From positions 1,575,665 to 1,639,664 of the forward strand of contig NW_004797275.1 of the NCBI RefSeq assembly GCF_000002075.1: DNA of 64,000 nucleotides, in the 5' to 3' direction. This DNA is from Aplysia californica. Its lineage: Eukaryota; Mollusca; Gastropoda; Aplysiida; Aplysiidae. Position numbers and translations under genes: made by a program. Numbering within the stretch: the first letter of the stretch is position 1; every line of letters begins with the position of its first letter. This document shows, in pieces, positions 45,275 through 58,800 of this stretch. Under the pieces are notes generated by a model. It searched no databases and was not told where the DNA came from. It worked only from the letters and a program-made list of their open reading frames with translations.

Positions 45275-45515
45275 GTCAAGTGCCATTTGCCGATCATCGT
45301 GATCTTAAGATAGCGCAGAACCATATGACAATCCACAGAAAGCGCGGCCATCTCGAGATGGGCGTGCCATCTACGGATTATGTCCAAAAATGAATAGAGC
45401 TGCGCGATCTTAAGATTGTGCAAAGCAAGCAAGAATTGCGCCATCTGCCGATCGCTTGGAAACACACAAACACATATAACATATTATTACACACATAGAG
45501 GCGAGAGTGGCAAAG

Positions 45516-45590
<75 letters not shown>

Positions 45591-45844
45591 GAGGGGGGGG
45601 GAGAGAGAGAGGGAGAGGTTTTTGTATATACCCAAGATAGATAAAAGTCACTTCACACCACACATGCACACGCTAAAACAACATACACACACTTTTTTGA
45701 AAATTTTTTTAAATAAATGATAATAAATTTTGCGGAGTTTTGTTTGTGAACTTTGCAAAATCTCGAGATGGCCACGCTTTCTGCGGATCGTCATATGGTT
45801 CTGCGCCATCTTAAGAGAGCGCTGATCGGCAAATGGCGCTTGAC
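45275..45844. mobile_element. 570-bp inverted-repeat element with (GA)n core
   Basis: Left arm 45275 to about 45361 and right arm to 45844 are inverted copies (GTCAAGTGCCATTTGCCGAT against GTCAAGCGCCATTTGCCGAT), running through CGCAGAACCATATGAC and GGCCATCTCGAGAT. The core holds a (GA)n run at about 45520-45618. Superfamily unknown, non-coding. Confidence 0.75.
45520..45618. repeat. (GA)n microsatellite
   Basis: About 100 nt of GA repeats in the core of the 570-bp inverted-repeat element. Confidence 0.92.
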
Positions 45845-46014
45845 AAAAATATATCTTCTCTACTAAATGGGCCATGTAGTGTATACCTCTGGCAGCAATT
45901 CTAGTGTAGGCCTGATATAGCTCGATTAAAGAAAATTCAAATATTTCGAAAACTATTAATTTGCAAAAGAAATTAAGTTAATATAAATATTTGTGTTCAG
46001 CGCATCAATAATTA

Positions 46015-46700
46015 GATCTAGCTAAATCTAGATTTAGAATTCTAGATAGATCTAGATCTAGAATCTAGATCTAGATCTAGATCTAGTAGAAAATGAACAA
46101 CTGGTAGATCTAGTGGTGATTGTTAAGATTCCCGCGTTTAATTCCGATGTGCGTTTTTCATAACCTCATTTCGCTTTGGTCCTAACCTTAACCCTAGTCT
46201 AACCCTAACCCTAACCCTAGGCCCTAGGGTTAGGGACCAAAGCGAAATATGCCTGCCTGAGGGTATGAAAAACGCACATCGGAATTAAACACGGGAATCT
46301 TAACAATCGCCATAGTGTGAGACAGGAGGGAAAGTAAAAGAATACCCAGAACCTAAATACGTACTTTGAAAAAAATCCTAGATTAGATCTAGATCTAGAT
46401 CTAGATCTAGATTCTAGATTAGATCTTGTAGATAATTCAGGCCTCTTGATCTACTCGCAGTTAAGACATTAAGAGAGACAGTGCCTGAACTGATGAATCT
46501 AAACTCTCTAGATTCTATTTCAAATCAATTTCTAGATTCTAGAGTCTAGAACTAGAGTCTTAGATCTATATCTATATTCTAGATCTAGATTTCTAGATCT
46601 AGATCTAGATCTAGATTATATATATCTAGATGGCTGCCTATCTAGAATCTAGATATATAGATCTAGATCTAGAAATAGATCTCTAGATCTAGATCTAATT
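46015..46700. repeat. ATCTAG satellite blocks
   Basis: Three blocks (about 46015-46110, 46375-46440, 46545-46700) of the self-complementary hexamer ATCTAG, with TTCTAG variants. A few more copies lie at 47716-47728. Each unit is a palindrome. Confidence 0.85.
46114..46312. mobile_element. 199-bp foldback with telomere-like core
   Basis: Arms GATTGTTAAGATTCCCG, TTTAATTCCGATGTGCGTTT and TCGCTTTGGTCC recur inverted on the right. The apex has (CCTAA)n on one side (46182-46220) and GGGTTAGGG on the other (46226-46234). Just past the right arm the inverted reading is CACTATGG, which hints at CACTA-type ends. Confidence 0.75.
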
Positions 46701-46737
46701 CTTTTAAGACAAAGACAAAGTTTTCTCGGCCGTTTTC

Positions 46738-46941
46738 TCAAAAGAAAAAGGAACAAAAACAAGGCCTAATCAAGCAGAAAGAATGTTTACCCGTGTATTT
46801 GAATTCGAACAAGTGTAGATCAAGGAATTCGTTCATTGACACATCCTCGTTTCGATTTACCGCGTACCCGTTGCTTGGGGGTGCCGTAAACTTGAGTTTC
46901 TTACCGAATATCGCCGAAAAGATTAGGTTTGTTGACATCAT
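46738..46941 (-). other. Possible first exon or CpG-rich promoter block
   Basis: From ATG ATG at 46941 the minus strand stays open for about 50 codons (MMSTNLIFSAIFGKKLKFTA...) rich in TCG, GCG, ACG and CGA codons unlike its surroundings, and reaches a possible donor GTAAAC. It could be an upstream exon of the coiled-coil gene. Direct splicing to the next exon would meet the TAA at 44958-44956, so it is more likely 5' UTR, a different first exon or unrelated. Confidence 0.3.
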
Positions 46942-49364
46942 ACCTCAGCTTTGTATGATAATGTACGTAGGTTCAGGTGTTTTTTTATGATTGTTGTTAT
47001 GTTTCAACTTTAATTATTATTTAAAGCCTCTGTAACACTTATTATGAATTATCACACACGCACAGACCAACATAGTCGTAAAATTCTGTACGGAGGTCGG
47101 GTTCGCAACTGTCGCAACCATAGCTCGAAAGGTTGTGGTGGGGTCATGTTGTTATTTATCTTGGGATTGGGGCTGGAGAAAAGTTGAAGGATCTGGGTCA
47201 GTATTCGTTGCGTGAGACTTTATTTTTACCTGTTTTGTCATTGATACGTGTTCTTATTCCCTTGGATATCTCCCTAGTTATACGTTATAGCTTTAAAACC
47301 CATGGTACTGGCATCTCTCAGACAGGTAACTGCTAGATTTCTCTTTCATCCTATGAACCGCCTGCAGCAGTTGGACGTTGCATCTCGGACTCGGACCTTT
47401 CTTCTGGAATACACTCTCAGTTACTCTGTCCCTTGCCATTCTTCTGCATACCTGAGTTGTTTTGACTCCAAGCCAGGTTTGTAGGCCTAGGTCCTGTTCC
47501 TCTTTTCTTTTAGGCCTCTCCCCTTCCTCTGTTGCCCTCTACTTTTGCTTCTAGTGAATCGAATCATGACGTTTGATGCCCATCAAAGTCAAAGAAAAGA
47601 CTTGGCCCCACACAAAGGCCAAAAAAGAGTATTTCAGTTTCATGTCTCTCCGACTCTGGAAAATGATAGTGTTGGTGTTTCAATCATAGCCTTTAAAAAA
47701 AATCAAACTTTCTAGATCTAGATCTAGTCCTTTAGGTGCTTTGGCAGGAGTGCAGTTTCATCTGAAAGTCTCTAATTTCATTATGTATTCTATGAAATCT
47801 TTGTGTTTCTGGATCATCATCATCCTTCTTTGTTGAGACGTTCTATTCTACTTCCTGACCTGCATTTTTCCTTGGGCCCTAGGCTAGGTATGCAGAGATG
47901 TGGTAATAGGCTAGGGCTAGGCCTATTCAAATGCATCCTTATCTCATGCCTTTTGGACCAGTGAACCAATGTAGATAAATAAATTATTGTTACATTGTTC
48001 ATTGTGTTGTATAATGCATGTCTGAAAGTGGTGTTATTCGAGAGTCCATGGAACAGGCCTTTGCCTGACTTGCTACTTAAAGCTTTGGGAAGAAACATTT
48101 CAGATCACAATGCCAATGGGCCATAGAATAGATAGGATGGCAATCTTCAGTTTCAACCTCAAGGGTGCAAGAATATGGAAAGTAACTTTTTGGGTATGAG
48201 CAATAAGAATTAGAGTAAGGTAGGCTGGTAGGGCTAGAGGTGCAGTACAGGGGTGGGGATGTATGATTAGGGTTAAGGCAAGGTCAGGATTGTAATTGCA
48301 GGTGGAACCAATTCCCAGATTTCCCCAATGGAAAATAATTACAAGTATGGTGAGACGGCTGCCAATTCACTCTCTTTTCAGGTCTGTTTTGTTTATTTTT
48401 TTATTGTTTTGGATACTTGGAGACAAGGCATCAGTAGTCATAAATATTTATCTAACCTCAGACCACAGCCAGACTTTTTAAGCACTACACTTCAAAGTTC
48501 AAAGACCAGAGCTAGAGCCTAATCTTTCTGCAGCCTCACAATTATTTGGCAACAGGTGGGAGAAGATTGTGGATCAGGAAGCAGCTTCGCATTCAACTTT
48601 TTTGTTTCCACTCATAGCTTTTAGGCCTATTATGCACAAATCAAAATGACTCGCTCTCAAGATGAAATTACTCTTGCTTGCTTAGCATAGTGTTGTTTGG
48701 TAAAGGTCTATAGGGAAATTTTAAAGGTGGGACAAACAAGGACTTCTTCAACGAATAGGTACACCCATATTATGTGTACACTTATATCAAGGAACTGACC
48801 CTTTGATTTGACTAGAGAAACATCCGACAAAATGATCTCCTTTTATGTCTAACCTGATCTCACTGTACTTTGAATAGGTATTTGATTCTGATAAAGTTTC
48901 AAAAGTCAGATTTATGTAATTCGTACTTTGGCATCCATAGATTTTGAGTCAAAGATTAATTTGGCGTTGAAGGTGAACAGTAGTTTTCTAGCGCACCCTG
49001 AGTAGGCTACAGGGGATTATTGAGAAGAGGACTTTTTTGTTTTGTAATTTAACTGAATGCCACATTATACACTTGCAAGGTTGTGTCAAGGTGACAATGT
49101 AAGTGAATGTCTTTCTTACTGGCACTCACATCCTGGCCTTTTGCATTATTATGATTATTATTGTATCAGTGTGTGGCCCATTTAGATCTCTTTCTTATCT
49201 AGTGAACAGCAATATATTTTGGGTAAGAACTAGTTTTTCTATCTATCAGCTGAAATTTTAAAGGGCCTGCTAACCTACTAAAACATAATTTCCTGATAAA
49301 CCTTTTAGGGCTAGGAGTTGATATGTTAATGTGGGAGCAATGTCAGATGGTAAAAGGATCATGG

Positions 49365-49378
49365 GGGGGGGGGGGGGG
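49365..49378. repeat. G-run
   Basis: A run of about 14 G, upstream of the CCPG1-like start; similar runs lie at 25364 (C-run) and 59459. Confidence 0.7.
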
Positions 49379-49770
49379 CGTGGAAGTGAAATAGAAAAGA
49401 CATAGTAAACAGCTTCAGTAGTCTCAGTGGATCTTCCCTCCAGTCTCCGCACAAAGAAAATCGTAGGTGGGTAGATAAGTGTTTTATTCACTGTCTAGTC
49501 TAAGGCATTTGGGTCCATATCACACAAAATATACACATTTTACAAAAGAGACTTCCCTGAAAACAGCATAGATTAGAAATGACATACATTTTAAAAACAG
49601 GAAGAAAATTAAAGAAGCTCTTTGTGACTTTATTTCAGTAAGAAAGAAGAAAGGCGGTTCCTAGCAGTTAACGTGACAAGATTTGTTTTCATTGACTTGG
49701 ATCAAACAAAAATAGAATGCTGTTTTAGGCAATATTTCAAAGTCACTGTTTCTTTTGCTACCATTTTCAG

Positions 49771-49868
49771 TACTGAATTGAAGATCGAGGATGTCAGACT
49801 CTCCAGAAGAGAGTGATTCCCAGGTCTTGTCTGGCTGGACTCTCATCAGCAGTCAAGGAGAGATTGTT
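49771..49868 (+). CDS. CCPG1: CCPG1-like exon with start codon and LIR
   Basis: Acceptor CCATTTTCAG ends at 49770, so a 5' UTR exon lies upstream. ATG at 49791; donor GTGAGT starts at 49869. Encodes MSDSPEESDSQVLSGWTLIS then SQGEIV. SGWTLI fits the W-x-x-I/L/V LIR core, preceded by acidic residues, as in CCPG1 (SSCGWTVI). Confidence 0.85.
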
Positions 49869-52800
49869 GTGAGTGTTGTTATTGTTAAATTGATTTTATA
49901 ATTTTTTGTAAGAAATACTTTCGTGGTATTTTCCTTGCAAAGGTCTTGTAAGTTTTGCTGCCATGTTTGTAAGAAAAGGGACAGAGGAAGCTGTTGCATA
50001 TATTCAGCCGTTTAACCTTTTATTTCAGTAGTTGGCATAACCACATAGGCAAAGATACAATGCTAATTTTAATGGAGATTCACTATGTTGTGGCGATGTA
50101 AAGGATGTGATTTTGTCAGTCCTCTATCTTTTATGGAATTACTGAGCGTTGTGCTTTATTCTTTTGTGTTGTGCTGGTCACTTTAGCATCATCTGTTAAA
50201 AGCTCTACTGATGATGTCTATGATAAGAGATTCTAGTTTTGTTTTGTTTTGTTTTATTGTTTCTTTTTTTCTTGATGATAAAATTTTAAAATCACACCAG
50301 CCATTAAATATATTTTATGCTATAGAGCTTTCACATTTTCTCAGCCAGGTGATGGGGAGTCTGAAAGCAGCGAAAGTTCTATTGAGGTGGTGTCATTGGA
50401 TGACAGTGATAATGTAGATTCCCACTCATCTCGGAGGGGATGGAATATTCAGCAAGAATCAGGTTTGAAAAATTAGATCACTCGTTGTAAACCTTTTTAA
50501 AGCCAGTGCCTACTTTTATCACTTGTAAAAGGCTAAAATTTTTGTACCTCCCACCTTCTTGTGTTTCCTATCAGGGCATTAAATAATATGTGTTACTACT
50601 AGTGGGATCCTCAACACTCACCAAAATGACCCAGTCACCCACAAGAAGTGGGCAGTGTCACCCTAGTTGACAAGCATGGATTAGGTTCACAAATCTTTCC
50701 ATGACATTACTTTTTTTTATATGTGTATTTACACAATGGTGCTGGGGAGGGGGCTGAATTTATTGAGTTTGTGTCAATTATCTTTGTCAAAGAGTTCTTC
50801 TTTCTTTGACTAAATCTTTATATTGAAAGTTGTTTGAATTCATTGCTCTTTCAAATTGTGCAGAAATGATGTAAGTTTAAGACAAAGGTTGATGGCTTGA
50901 CTAGCGGAGCCTAATAAGTTGCAAACTGCTTTTGAATCCCTCTCATGAAACTATTTTCAGTTGCGACAAGGGTCTACTCTGTTTGTAATTAATTTTCTTT
51001 ACATTGCTGTTCACAGATGGAGCAGTGGTTTTTGAGGATTCACCAAGTGCTCCAGCTGACTCAGAACAGCCAGGCCAGAATGATGGAGTTGTTGATGACG
51101 ATGTTGTCAATGATGTCTGCGGCTCATCCCACCCTTCTCACCTTTCACACCCCCCAGTGGAGGAATTAGACCCCACACAGCACAATTTTGATTCTTCCAG
51201 CTCTGTTGAAGCAAGGGTCGCCGACCTTCAGCAAGCAGCTATTGAAGATGAAGAGCAAGTTAGTTCTGTCATGAATTTGGAAGGACCAGTGTTGTCAGAG
51301 CAAGATGCTATAACCTGTGAGAAGGGAGAAGTACCTGTCGAAATGCCAGTGCTGGAACAAGCTTCTCTTGAGGAGACTCATCAACTTGAGTCAGAAGGAA
51401 CTGATGAGCAAACACCTGTGCGCCCTCTCAGCTGCTCCCTTGGAAGTGAGAATCCTCCAAAGCAACAAGAAGAGAGAGACAGTGATGGACTGGAAAATCT
51501 TCTTGGTGCATGCTGTGCTGAAATGTTGGAACAGTAAGTTTTCAAGTGTCACAATATTTTCCCCAAAAGTCTTTTCATGACATGAAAATTTAGTCCTTTT
51601 GTAGGTTCTGTTTCTTCTTAGTTATGAGTACAGACTTACTAAAATAACAATGTAACAATTCTTTGATGTGTTTATGTAATCTGTGGTTGAGGACAGTATG
51701 GCTTTTTAAGTGCAAAGATAGTGAAAAAAATTGTGAAAGAGATGGTTTCAATTACTGGGATTTCTAGCCATTGTAATGTTTACCTACTCCGTGCTGAGAA
51801 TCAAGATTCATGAGAAAGTTAATATGCGAGGCGTCATGGTGAAATGAGGCGTTGTCAAAATACTGAAATCAAAGAAATCGGTATTTTTCTGCCAGTTCGA
51901 AAATTTTTCTAGAATTTTTACTTTTTGGCTCCATGCCTTCTATGCCCATTTAAACAGACATTTATGTGTGGAATTAACTGAAAAACGCTGATTAAAGGGA
52001 CAAAAATTGCTGATTTTCAGTTTCCAAAGACTCTCAAGCTGTGGAAGTCACTAAACTTTGGCGGCCATTTTCTCACTAATTTTATCTCTGAAACTAGGTG
52101 AACCCTACCTCTGTCGATCACAAGTATCTCTACTTCTATTTTTTCTAATCGAAGGCAAGACGAATGAACAAGCTGATGTTGCCAATAACTCCACATGCCC
52201 AAAAATGACAAGCACCTAATTCCACCACGTCATGACACATATGTTTATGTTTGTTGAATTTCAAAGGCTTTACACAGAATTGCTTTGTGCATGGGTTTTT
52301 TCTTCTAAGGTTTTTTTCTTCTTAGGTTTTTTCTCGAACCTGAAAATGTTCAAGAAACATATCTTGTTCTGTTTCAGGAATGTCAGTGGCAGAACAGATG
52401 TGCCTCAGATGAACCAAGCAGACGCTGAATTTGAAGATGAAAATCTGAGTCCTGTGAGTGTACAGGACACTGACTTTGCCCAGGCCACTGGCACACCTAG
52501 AGCTGATGCCAGTGCCGGAACCAGAAATGATAGTGATGCAGGTGTGTTCTGATATTCTGCCCTGTGTTTGTCCTACTTTCAATTTCATTTCCCTAAGATT
52601 GTATGTAAAGTAAATTTGGACTTTTTTTTTAAAGAAAAAAAATGTAGGATTGTCTACTTGAACTAAAATATGTGAGGTTTCTTTGAATTAATTTCTTCCT
52701 TCAACTTAAAATGTGCATCATTTTGTTTTTGCTGAATGTTGCATTTTAGTTGGTAAGATCAAGATCCGAAGAATGCCGAAATGGAGAATATCTATGAAAT

Positions 52801-55800
52801 TATCCAAATTTAATAACTGAATTATGAAATCATTTGGTCACAGCTTGTTGAAGTATTTTACAAATGTTTTTAAAATATATGTATTTTTTTTGTTAATAAT
52901 AATATTTATTGCGTGTCAAAGATTTCTGATGTTAATGTGTGTTTTTGTTTTTTTTTAAAGATCTTGTCTTATGATGTGGCATGCACTTAAGACATTACTG
53001 ATGTTACTAGACTTTTCACTGCCTTTTCAGATTCTGACTTTGTCTGTTTGGACCCAGGAAGTCCTGAAGAGGTAGAGAATGTGCTTTACGCAGGCCAGGC
53101 TGCGGAGAGAGTTGAAAGGGTCATGGTTCCTCTGAGGATATCAAGGACAGATTCCTCCATTGGTCCCAACTTCAACTTCATGAGAAATGAAGGTAAATTA
53201 ATCATGCATCTACTATGTTTTTGCCAGTGATCTCTAGACTAAGATGAATTCCTAAACCATTTGGTTTTAGGATTTGTTTAAGTTGACTTGGGGATTTGTT
53301 TTAAATGTATGCGTTTTAAGTGTATGCTGTCAGGTATGTTTGGTGTGTGTGTGCATGTGTGTACTTTTCAAATTGTGCCAAGAGCCTAGAACTGGCATGT
53401 TGATTTAGTCATCAGATCAGTGCAACATTTAAAATAACTGACTAAATTTTTATCCTTTTTACATCTAATGATGGATAATAGATGTATTGTACAGCATAGG
53501 TCTCAGTGATAATAACATTGGGGCACTGTGTTCTTTCTTTCAAAAGATTGATGTCTTGGCAAGCTGGAGGCACCATGCTTTGAAAAACACAAGATTTCTG
53601 GAAAGAAAAATAGGGAATTCAATGGAGTCTGCTCAAAACTGAACATGGTTAATTTAAAAAATCTGTGGTAAACCAAATAAAATAGAATCTTGATTTTTTC
53701 TTCACTATTTGAGCAATCATTCTAAATGAAAAACAGGGCTAAACACAAAAATATCTGGTGGTCCTTCAGTTTCGGTTTTAAGCAGACACCATTGGAACAG
53801 GAAATTAAAAATAAGAAGAGAAAGCATATCAATGAAGCTCTGGCCACCTAAAACTTGCTGAAAATGAAAGACGAAAGACTTACTAGTAATCTTTTTTTTT
53901 TCATCTTTGAGTCTGATTTATTAAGATCTGTGTGGGGGGCTTAAGTGTGTGTATTCAGTACTGATGCGTCGACTTTCATTGTGGTGTATTTGGTGGGTTC
54001 AAATTCAGTCTGTATATGTGAGTGATGTAAATAGGACTCCAACTTTAGTGTCTCAGGTGCTGTTGATTGTTTAACATTTATTTTGTCTGTTCACTGGGTG
54101 GTTGATTTGAACCCTTAAGGGGCCTGCTTCTTCAATTATTTTTTGTATGTGTTTCTGTTGCCCCTATCTAGTTCGCTGATGTCTGTGATGTAATGGTTGG
54201 TCTCTTCAATGTTGAACATAGAAGAAGTAGATGTCAGTTCAATTCAGAAGTGGATAAATTGTTTTATAGAGTACTTTCATCTGTCTGTTGAGATGCTGTA
54301 TCCCTGTGAGGCTGGGTTGTTCATAAGTGCCAGTCTCTTAAATGTTCAGAATTATGTCTATTGTGTGATAAAACATTTACAGTTGAACCTGCTTTAGTGT
54401 GGGCCTGACCAAGACTATCACCTGTAGAAAAATACCACTTCCCATTTCACCCCTTCCAAGGCTCCCCTTATCTGATTCAACTACTTTTATCAAAATTAGA
54501 TGGCTGTTTTGGACAATTTCAACTGTGCATTTACAATCATCTGGTCATAGTGGAATGTGGGCATAATAGTATCAACTAGTTGTAAACGACAGACTCATCT
54601 CTCTTATGTAGGTGCCTTGGGGAGGGATCGCTCTGATGGTGAGGAAGAAGATGGGGATGAAGAAACTGAGTCGTCAACCGAAGACAGTATTGATGATCGC
54701 ATTGAGAGTGAGCAGAGTGAGGCTGGCTCTCTTCCTCACTACAATGACATTGGTGATTTGTCGTCTGTTTCCGACATTGGCGACCTCCCTTTAGTGGCTG
54801 GAAATGTTGCCCGTAACTACAGACACATGCCCAACAACCATCTGACCAATGTGCTGAACGTCATTGTGTTGCTGACTGCCATTCTCACCATGGGAATTAG
54901 TCTTGGCATCATAATGGGTATGTGATTAGCATCTTGCTTTATGTTTTGCGCTTTTTATCTGCTGTAGATGACAATTTCAATGACGTACATGGAGAGGTGT
55001 CAGCTAACCATTCGAAATTGTTCTTTGTGGGTACTCCGAAAAATTTAAACCAGTGCTCAGTGTTTGCACAAGATTTTTTTTTCCTGCTGTGTTTGTTTCT
55101 GCCCAGCTTAAGAAAATGCATTTTATGATTTTAAGTGTTGTAGTCCTGTTTTTGCAATTTTCTCTTATCAAAAAAGATGAAGTGGGATATTTGCTCTACC
55201 TTATCCACAGTTTTTATCTACAACAATGAAGTGTTGCCAGTGAAACAATCTGCCCCTGTACTAGAAACTTGCATTGTAGATTAAGAATTGATAAGGCTTT
55301 AAATTAATTAGACAGTTGAGATGATGAAACTGAAAAATAGTTGGAACATTGTGAAAAAATGAATGACAGAAGTATGGTCAAAATTAGTTTGTTTTTATTG
55401 GTCTTTTTTTTACACAGGCCCGACCATACTGATTCTTTGAATATTGAAATCTTTACACAGCAGGGCCCTGCAGTTTTTTACCCTTCCAAGTGTCACGGAT
55501 CAATTTAAATGGCTGTCACTCCAGCTATTTTTGATCCCTTCCTCTATTTTTTCAATCACTAAATCAGTCCTTTCAACACAGGAGAGTTCCTATTTTACTG
55601 AGGCTGGAGAAAGGAGTGCAAAAGAATGATAAATTTTGTTGTTTTCTTTTTTCTCAACTTTGGTCAGTCCTTATGATTGCCGGTTCTGGCACTTTTGATT
55701 AGGAATAAATATAAGTTCCTTTTTATATGAACTTGGTCTAGACTCAAGAGGCAAATTGGTTATTGGTATTGAGACTAAAATGAAGGTGTTTAACATAATA

Positions 55801-58800
55801 TTATTTCTTATGGTCCCATTTCTTATTATTTAAAATTTCTTTTCTTTGTTTAATTTCACAGTATTTCTTTAGGGTCATTGTCTTAGCTTCTGTAAGTTGT
55901 ATCTTGTCTCAGTGATTTCAGGATGATTAAATTTCCTTCTTCAATTACAGCTACTGATCTGGAAATTGAGGAGTGGCAAAAGGCTTATGAAAAGGAGGCT
56001 GAGAAAGTGAGGGACTTGAAGCACACGGCTGAAACTTTTGAAAGGTTATACACCAATGTGAGTGACATATTTGTCAGTGCTTAATTTCTATACAGTACTT
56101 GTTTCAGAGAAATTGCTATTGGAATATTTTAGCCTTCGCAATACTCTGCTTGTTGTTTTTTAGGGTCTTGCAGATGTGAAAAAAACCCATTAAATGTGAG
56201 ACATCGTGGTGATATCAGGCACCTGTCAAAATAATGAAATCAAAGAAATTGACATTTTTCTTAGGCCTACCGTTGGGTAATTTTAAAATAATTTTCTTAT
56301 TTTGGCTCAACACCTTTTATATCCAATTAAAAACATACTTCTGTGTGGATTTTACTGAAAAGCATTGATTAAAGGGTTCCCTACACTGACAACACAGAAT
56401 CAGACTTCCTTCAACAAATATCCCATTACATTAGTTTCTTTGGCCCAAACGTGATGAGTAGTGATGGTTTAAGCCTAAAAAATATTGCAAGTACACATTT
56501 TGGGGGTGGGGCGCGGCATTTTATGCCGCTCCATACCAACATATTTAAACATTTCAGAAGACAAGTTTGCAAAATTCATTCAAGATATCTTCTTGCAATT
56601 TTGCACAGATGGTCTTATAGGCATTTCTAACAATCATTCAGGAGGATTTTTGGTTAAGTTAAAAACTCTAATTCTTTAAAAAAAAAAAAAAATGTTCATT
56701 ATCATAGAATCTCGGAAAAGCCAGAAATTAGGGGGGTGGGCTATCAATTCTCTTGAAACAGAATTATGAGTAAATATATTTAAAAATCCTTCAGAGTGAT
56801 TCTTTAAAAATGGATACAGAATAAGTGTGCAAAGTTTAATGTAATTCTGCTGGATAGTTTTTGAGTTTTGGCGTCTGAAAGGTGATCAGAAGGTCAATTT
56901 CAGAAAACGGCAAAAAACTAGAAAAAAGACAGATTTTTTTGTTTACTTCGGTCTATGTAAACCTTCACCTCTTCAGACCCTTACAAAATCAGTGGCTCCA
57001 TAGAAAGGAATTAGTTACGATGAAATGAAGTATAGTTTAAGTTGAAATAATATTTTTTCAGCCTTCCAATATTTTAAGGAAATATATGAAAATTGATGAG
57101 AGACTTGATTCATGCCACAGGCGTTCAAAGTCGGGTGAATTCACGACGACCAAACCAAAACTAAGCGATGGTGACCCTTTTAAAATGTAATTTTTGCCAC
57201 TTTATAACAAAATTTATGTCATTTTACATGTTTCTACCGGTCTTAGACATATCAAAGAATCCAAAAATGGCCTTAACCCAGTTACGTTGTCTGGGCCCCT
57301 TTGACCCGTTTTTCCCCTCCTGACTCCGCCGCGGAATTCCTTAGAGGCTCAAAAATTTTAATTTCCAGTTTTCAAGGACTCTCTAGCTATGGAAATTACC
57401 AGACTTTGACAGACATTTTCTCTCTAATTTCCCCTCTGAATCCAGACAACCCTGACTTCCTTCAATCACAAATATTTCGATTTCTGTTCTATACAGGTGG
57501 AAATTTTTTATCGCCTAAAGCAAGGCAAATGAACAGGCTTTAAGATTATACCAATAACCCCATATGCCCAAAAATTGACGAACGCCATGTCGTGACACAA
57601 ATGTGTAGCTCTTGCAAATCTACATTAGAATTGGGTGTCATTGATTTTATTTGTTTTCTAAGTAGGAGATACTTCAGACTTAATATTAATGTGTACTGTC
57701 TTAGTTTCATTACTTCTGTTGAGAACAGATAAGAACTTTTTGTGTTTTCATCATCTTTCATTTTTGTGGAAGATTTTACTCTGATGACTTGTCAGTTTAT
57801 TTTGCCTTAATTTTTCAATCAGATTGCCTTAAGTTAAAATGTGGTGGTCTGTAGTTAACACTTTAATCTCTTCCTGGTTGTGGGCTGCATGCTTGTCCTT
57901 GGTTGTCAAGTGAAAGTATGTCTAACTGGGTATTACAACCAACATTTTGGTTTTTGGTAGGCCCAGGAATGGTGGTGGTCTAGACTTCCAAGGTGCATTT
58001 GACACCATTGAAAAGAGAAAATTTTAACTGATTTAAGAAAATTCAACTTTGGTGATCAATTTGATTAATATAGTAGGTCTACCCAAAGGGGGGGGAGGAA
58101 CGATCACCAATGCCAATATGCCCATTAGTCAGTCAAGTCGAGAGGTATCAGCAAGGTATTGAAAATACTAACCCAAAGAAGTGTCCCAAAACAGGATTTG
58201 GCCACTTGGCAAGCAATTTGTGTCCTTGGAAAATTGTCAGAATATTTTTGATCTTCGTTCACAGTAATGCACCTTCTTTAAAATGCCAGATCTTTCTTAT
58301 TAACTCTTATCCTGCGTCTGTGCCCAGATGCGTATCTGCAACCGATTACGTCGGACGTGCCAGGCAGGCCGCCGGGGTCACTCAGTGTGTACTGCTGGTG
58401 TACAGCGCGTGCGCCGGGAACATTGTGTTTTCGCCATGAATACCGCGGGAGTGTGTCCACCGATGATGAAAATAGCGCGTGCTCTATCTTTCATAGCTTT
58501 CTATTTATAAAGTGTTACAAACACATGAATAACCCCCTCTCACAAGCTGATAAGACATTACGAGTAGTTACACCCATTCGAATAACCTTTCTCTTGTTGT
58601 TATGAATGACCTGAGGTTCGAAAGGGGATAATTTAGGTCAATTTCCGAATGTTTTACACTCAAATTGTTCTTTGTTCCTGCACAATGGTATTCAAAACTA
58701 TCAAACAAGCTTATTTCTTATCAGGTAGTATCATTTCATACAAAATGAAGCTCATTTGAAATGTTTTGTATAGAGAAATGGAAGTCTTGTTTCCTGACTA

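Larger units (their letters stand above)
44905..49790. other. Head-to-head intergenic and upstream region
   Basis: Separates the start codons of the coiled-coil gene (minus) and the CCPG1 homologue (plus). It must hold both promoters and their 5' UTR exons. Seen: the 570-bp foldback, an ATCTAG satellite, a telomere-like foldback and a CpG-richer block at 46725-47130. TATA boxes were not identified with confidence. Confidence 0.5.

Noticed and set aside
46182-46235. A telomere or chromosome end
   Set aside because: Only a few repeat units, arranged head to head in a foldback with coding genes on both sides.
46793-46990. A plus-strand open frame opposite the CpG-rich block
   Set aside because: Shadow of the minus-strand frame; no plus-strand splice support.
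58328-58605. Overlapping GC-rich open frames at the left end of the TTAA-flanked element
   Set aside because: Low-complexity GC-rich terminal sequence of a transposon, with no transposase similarity.
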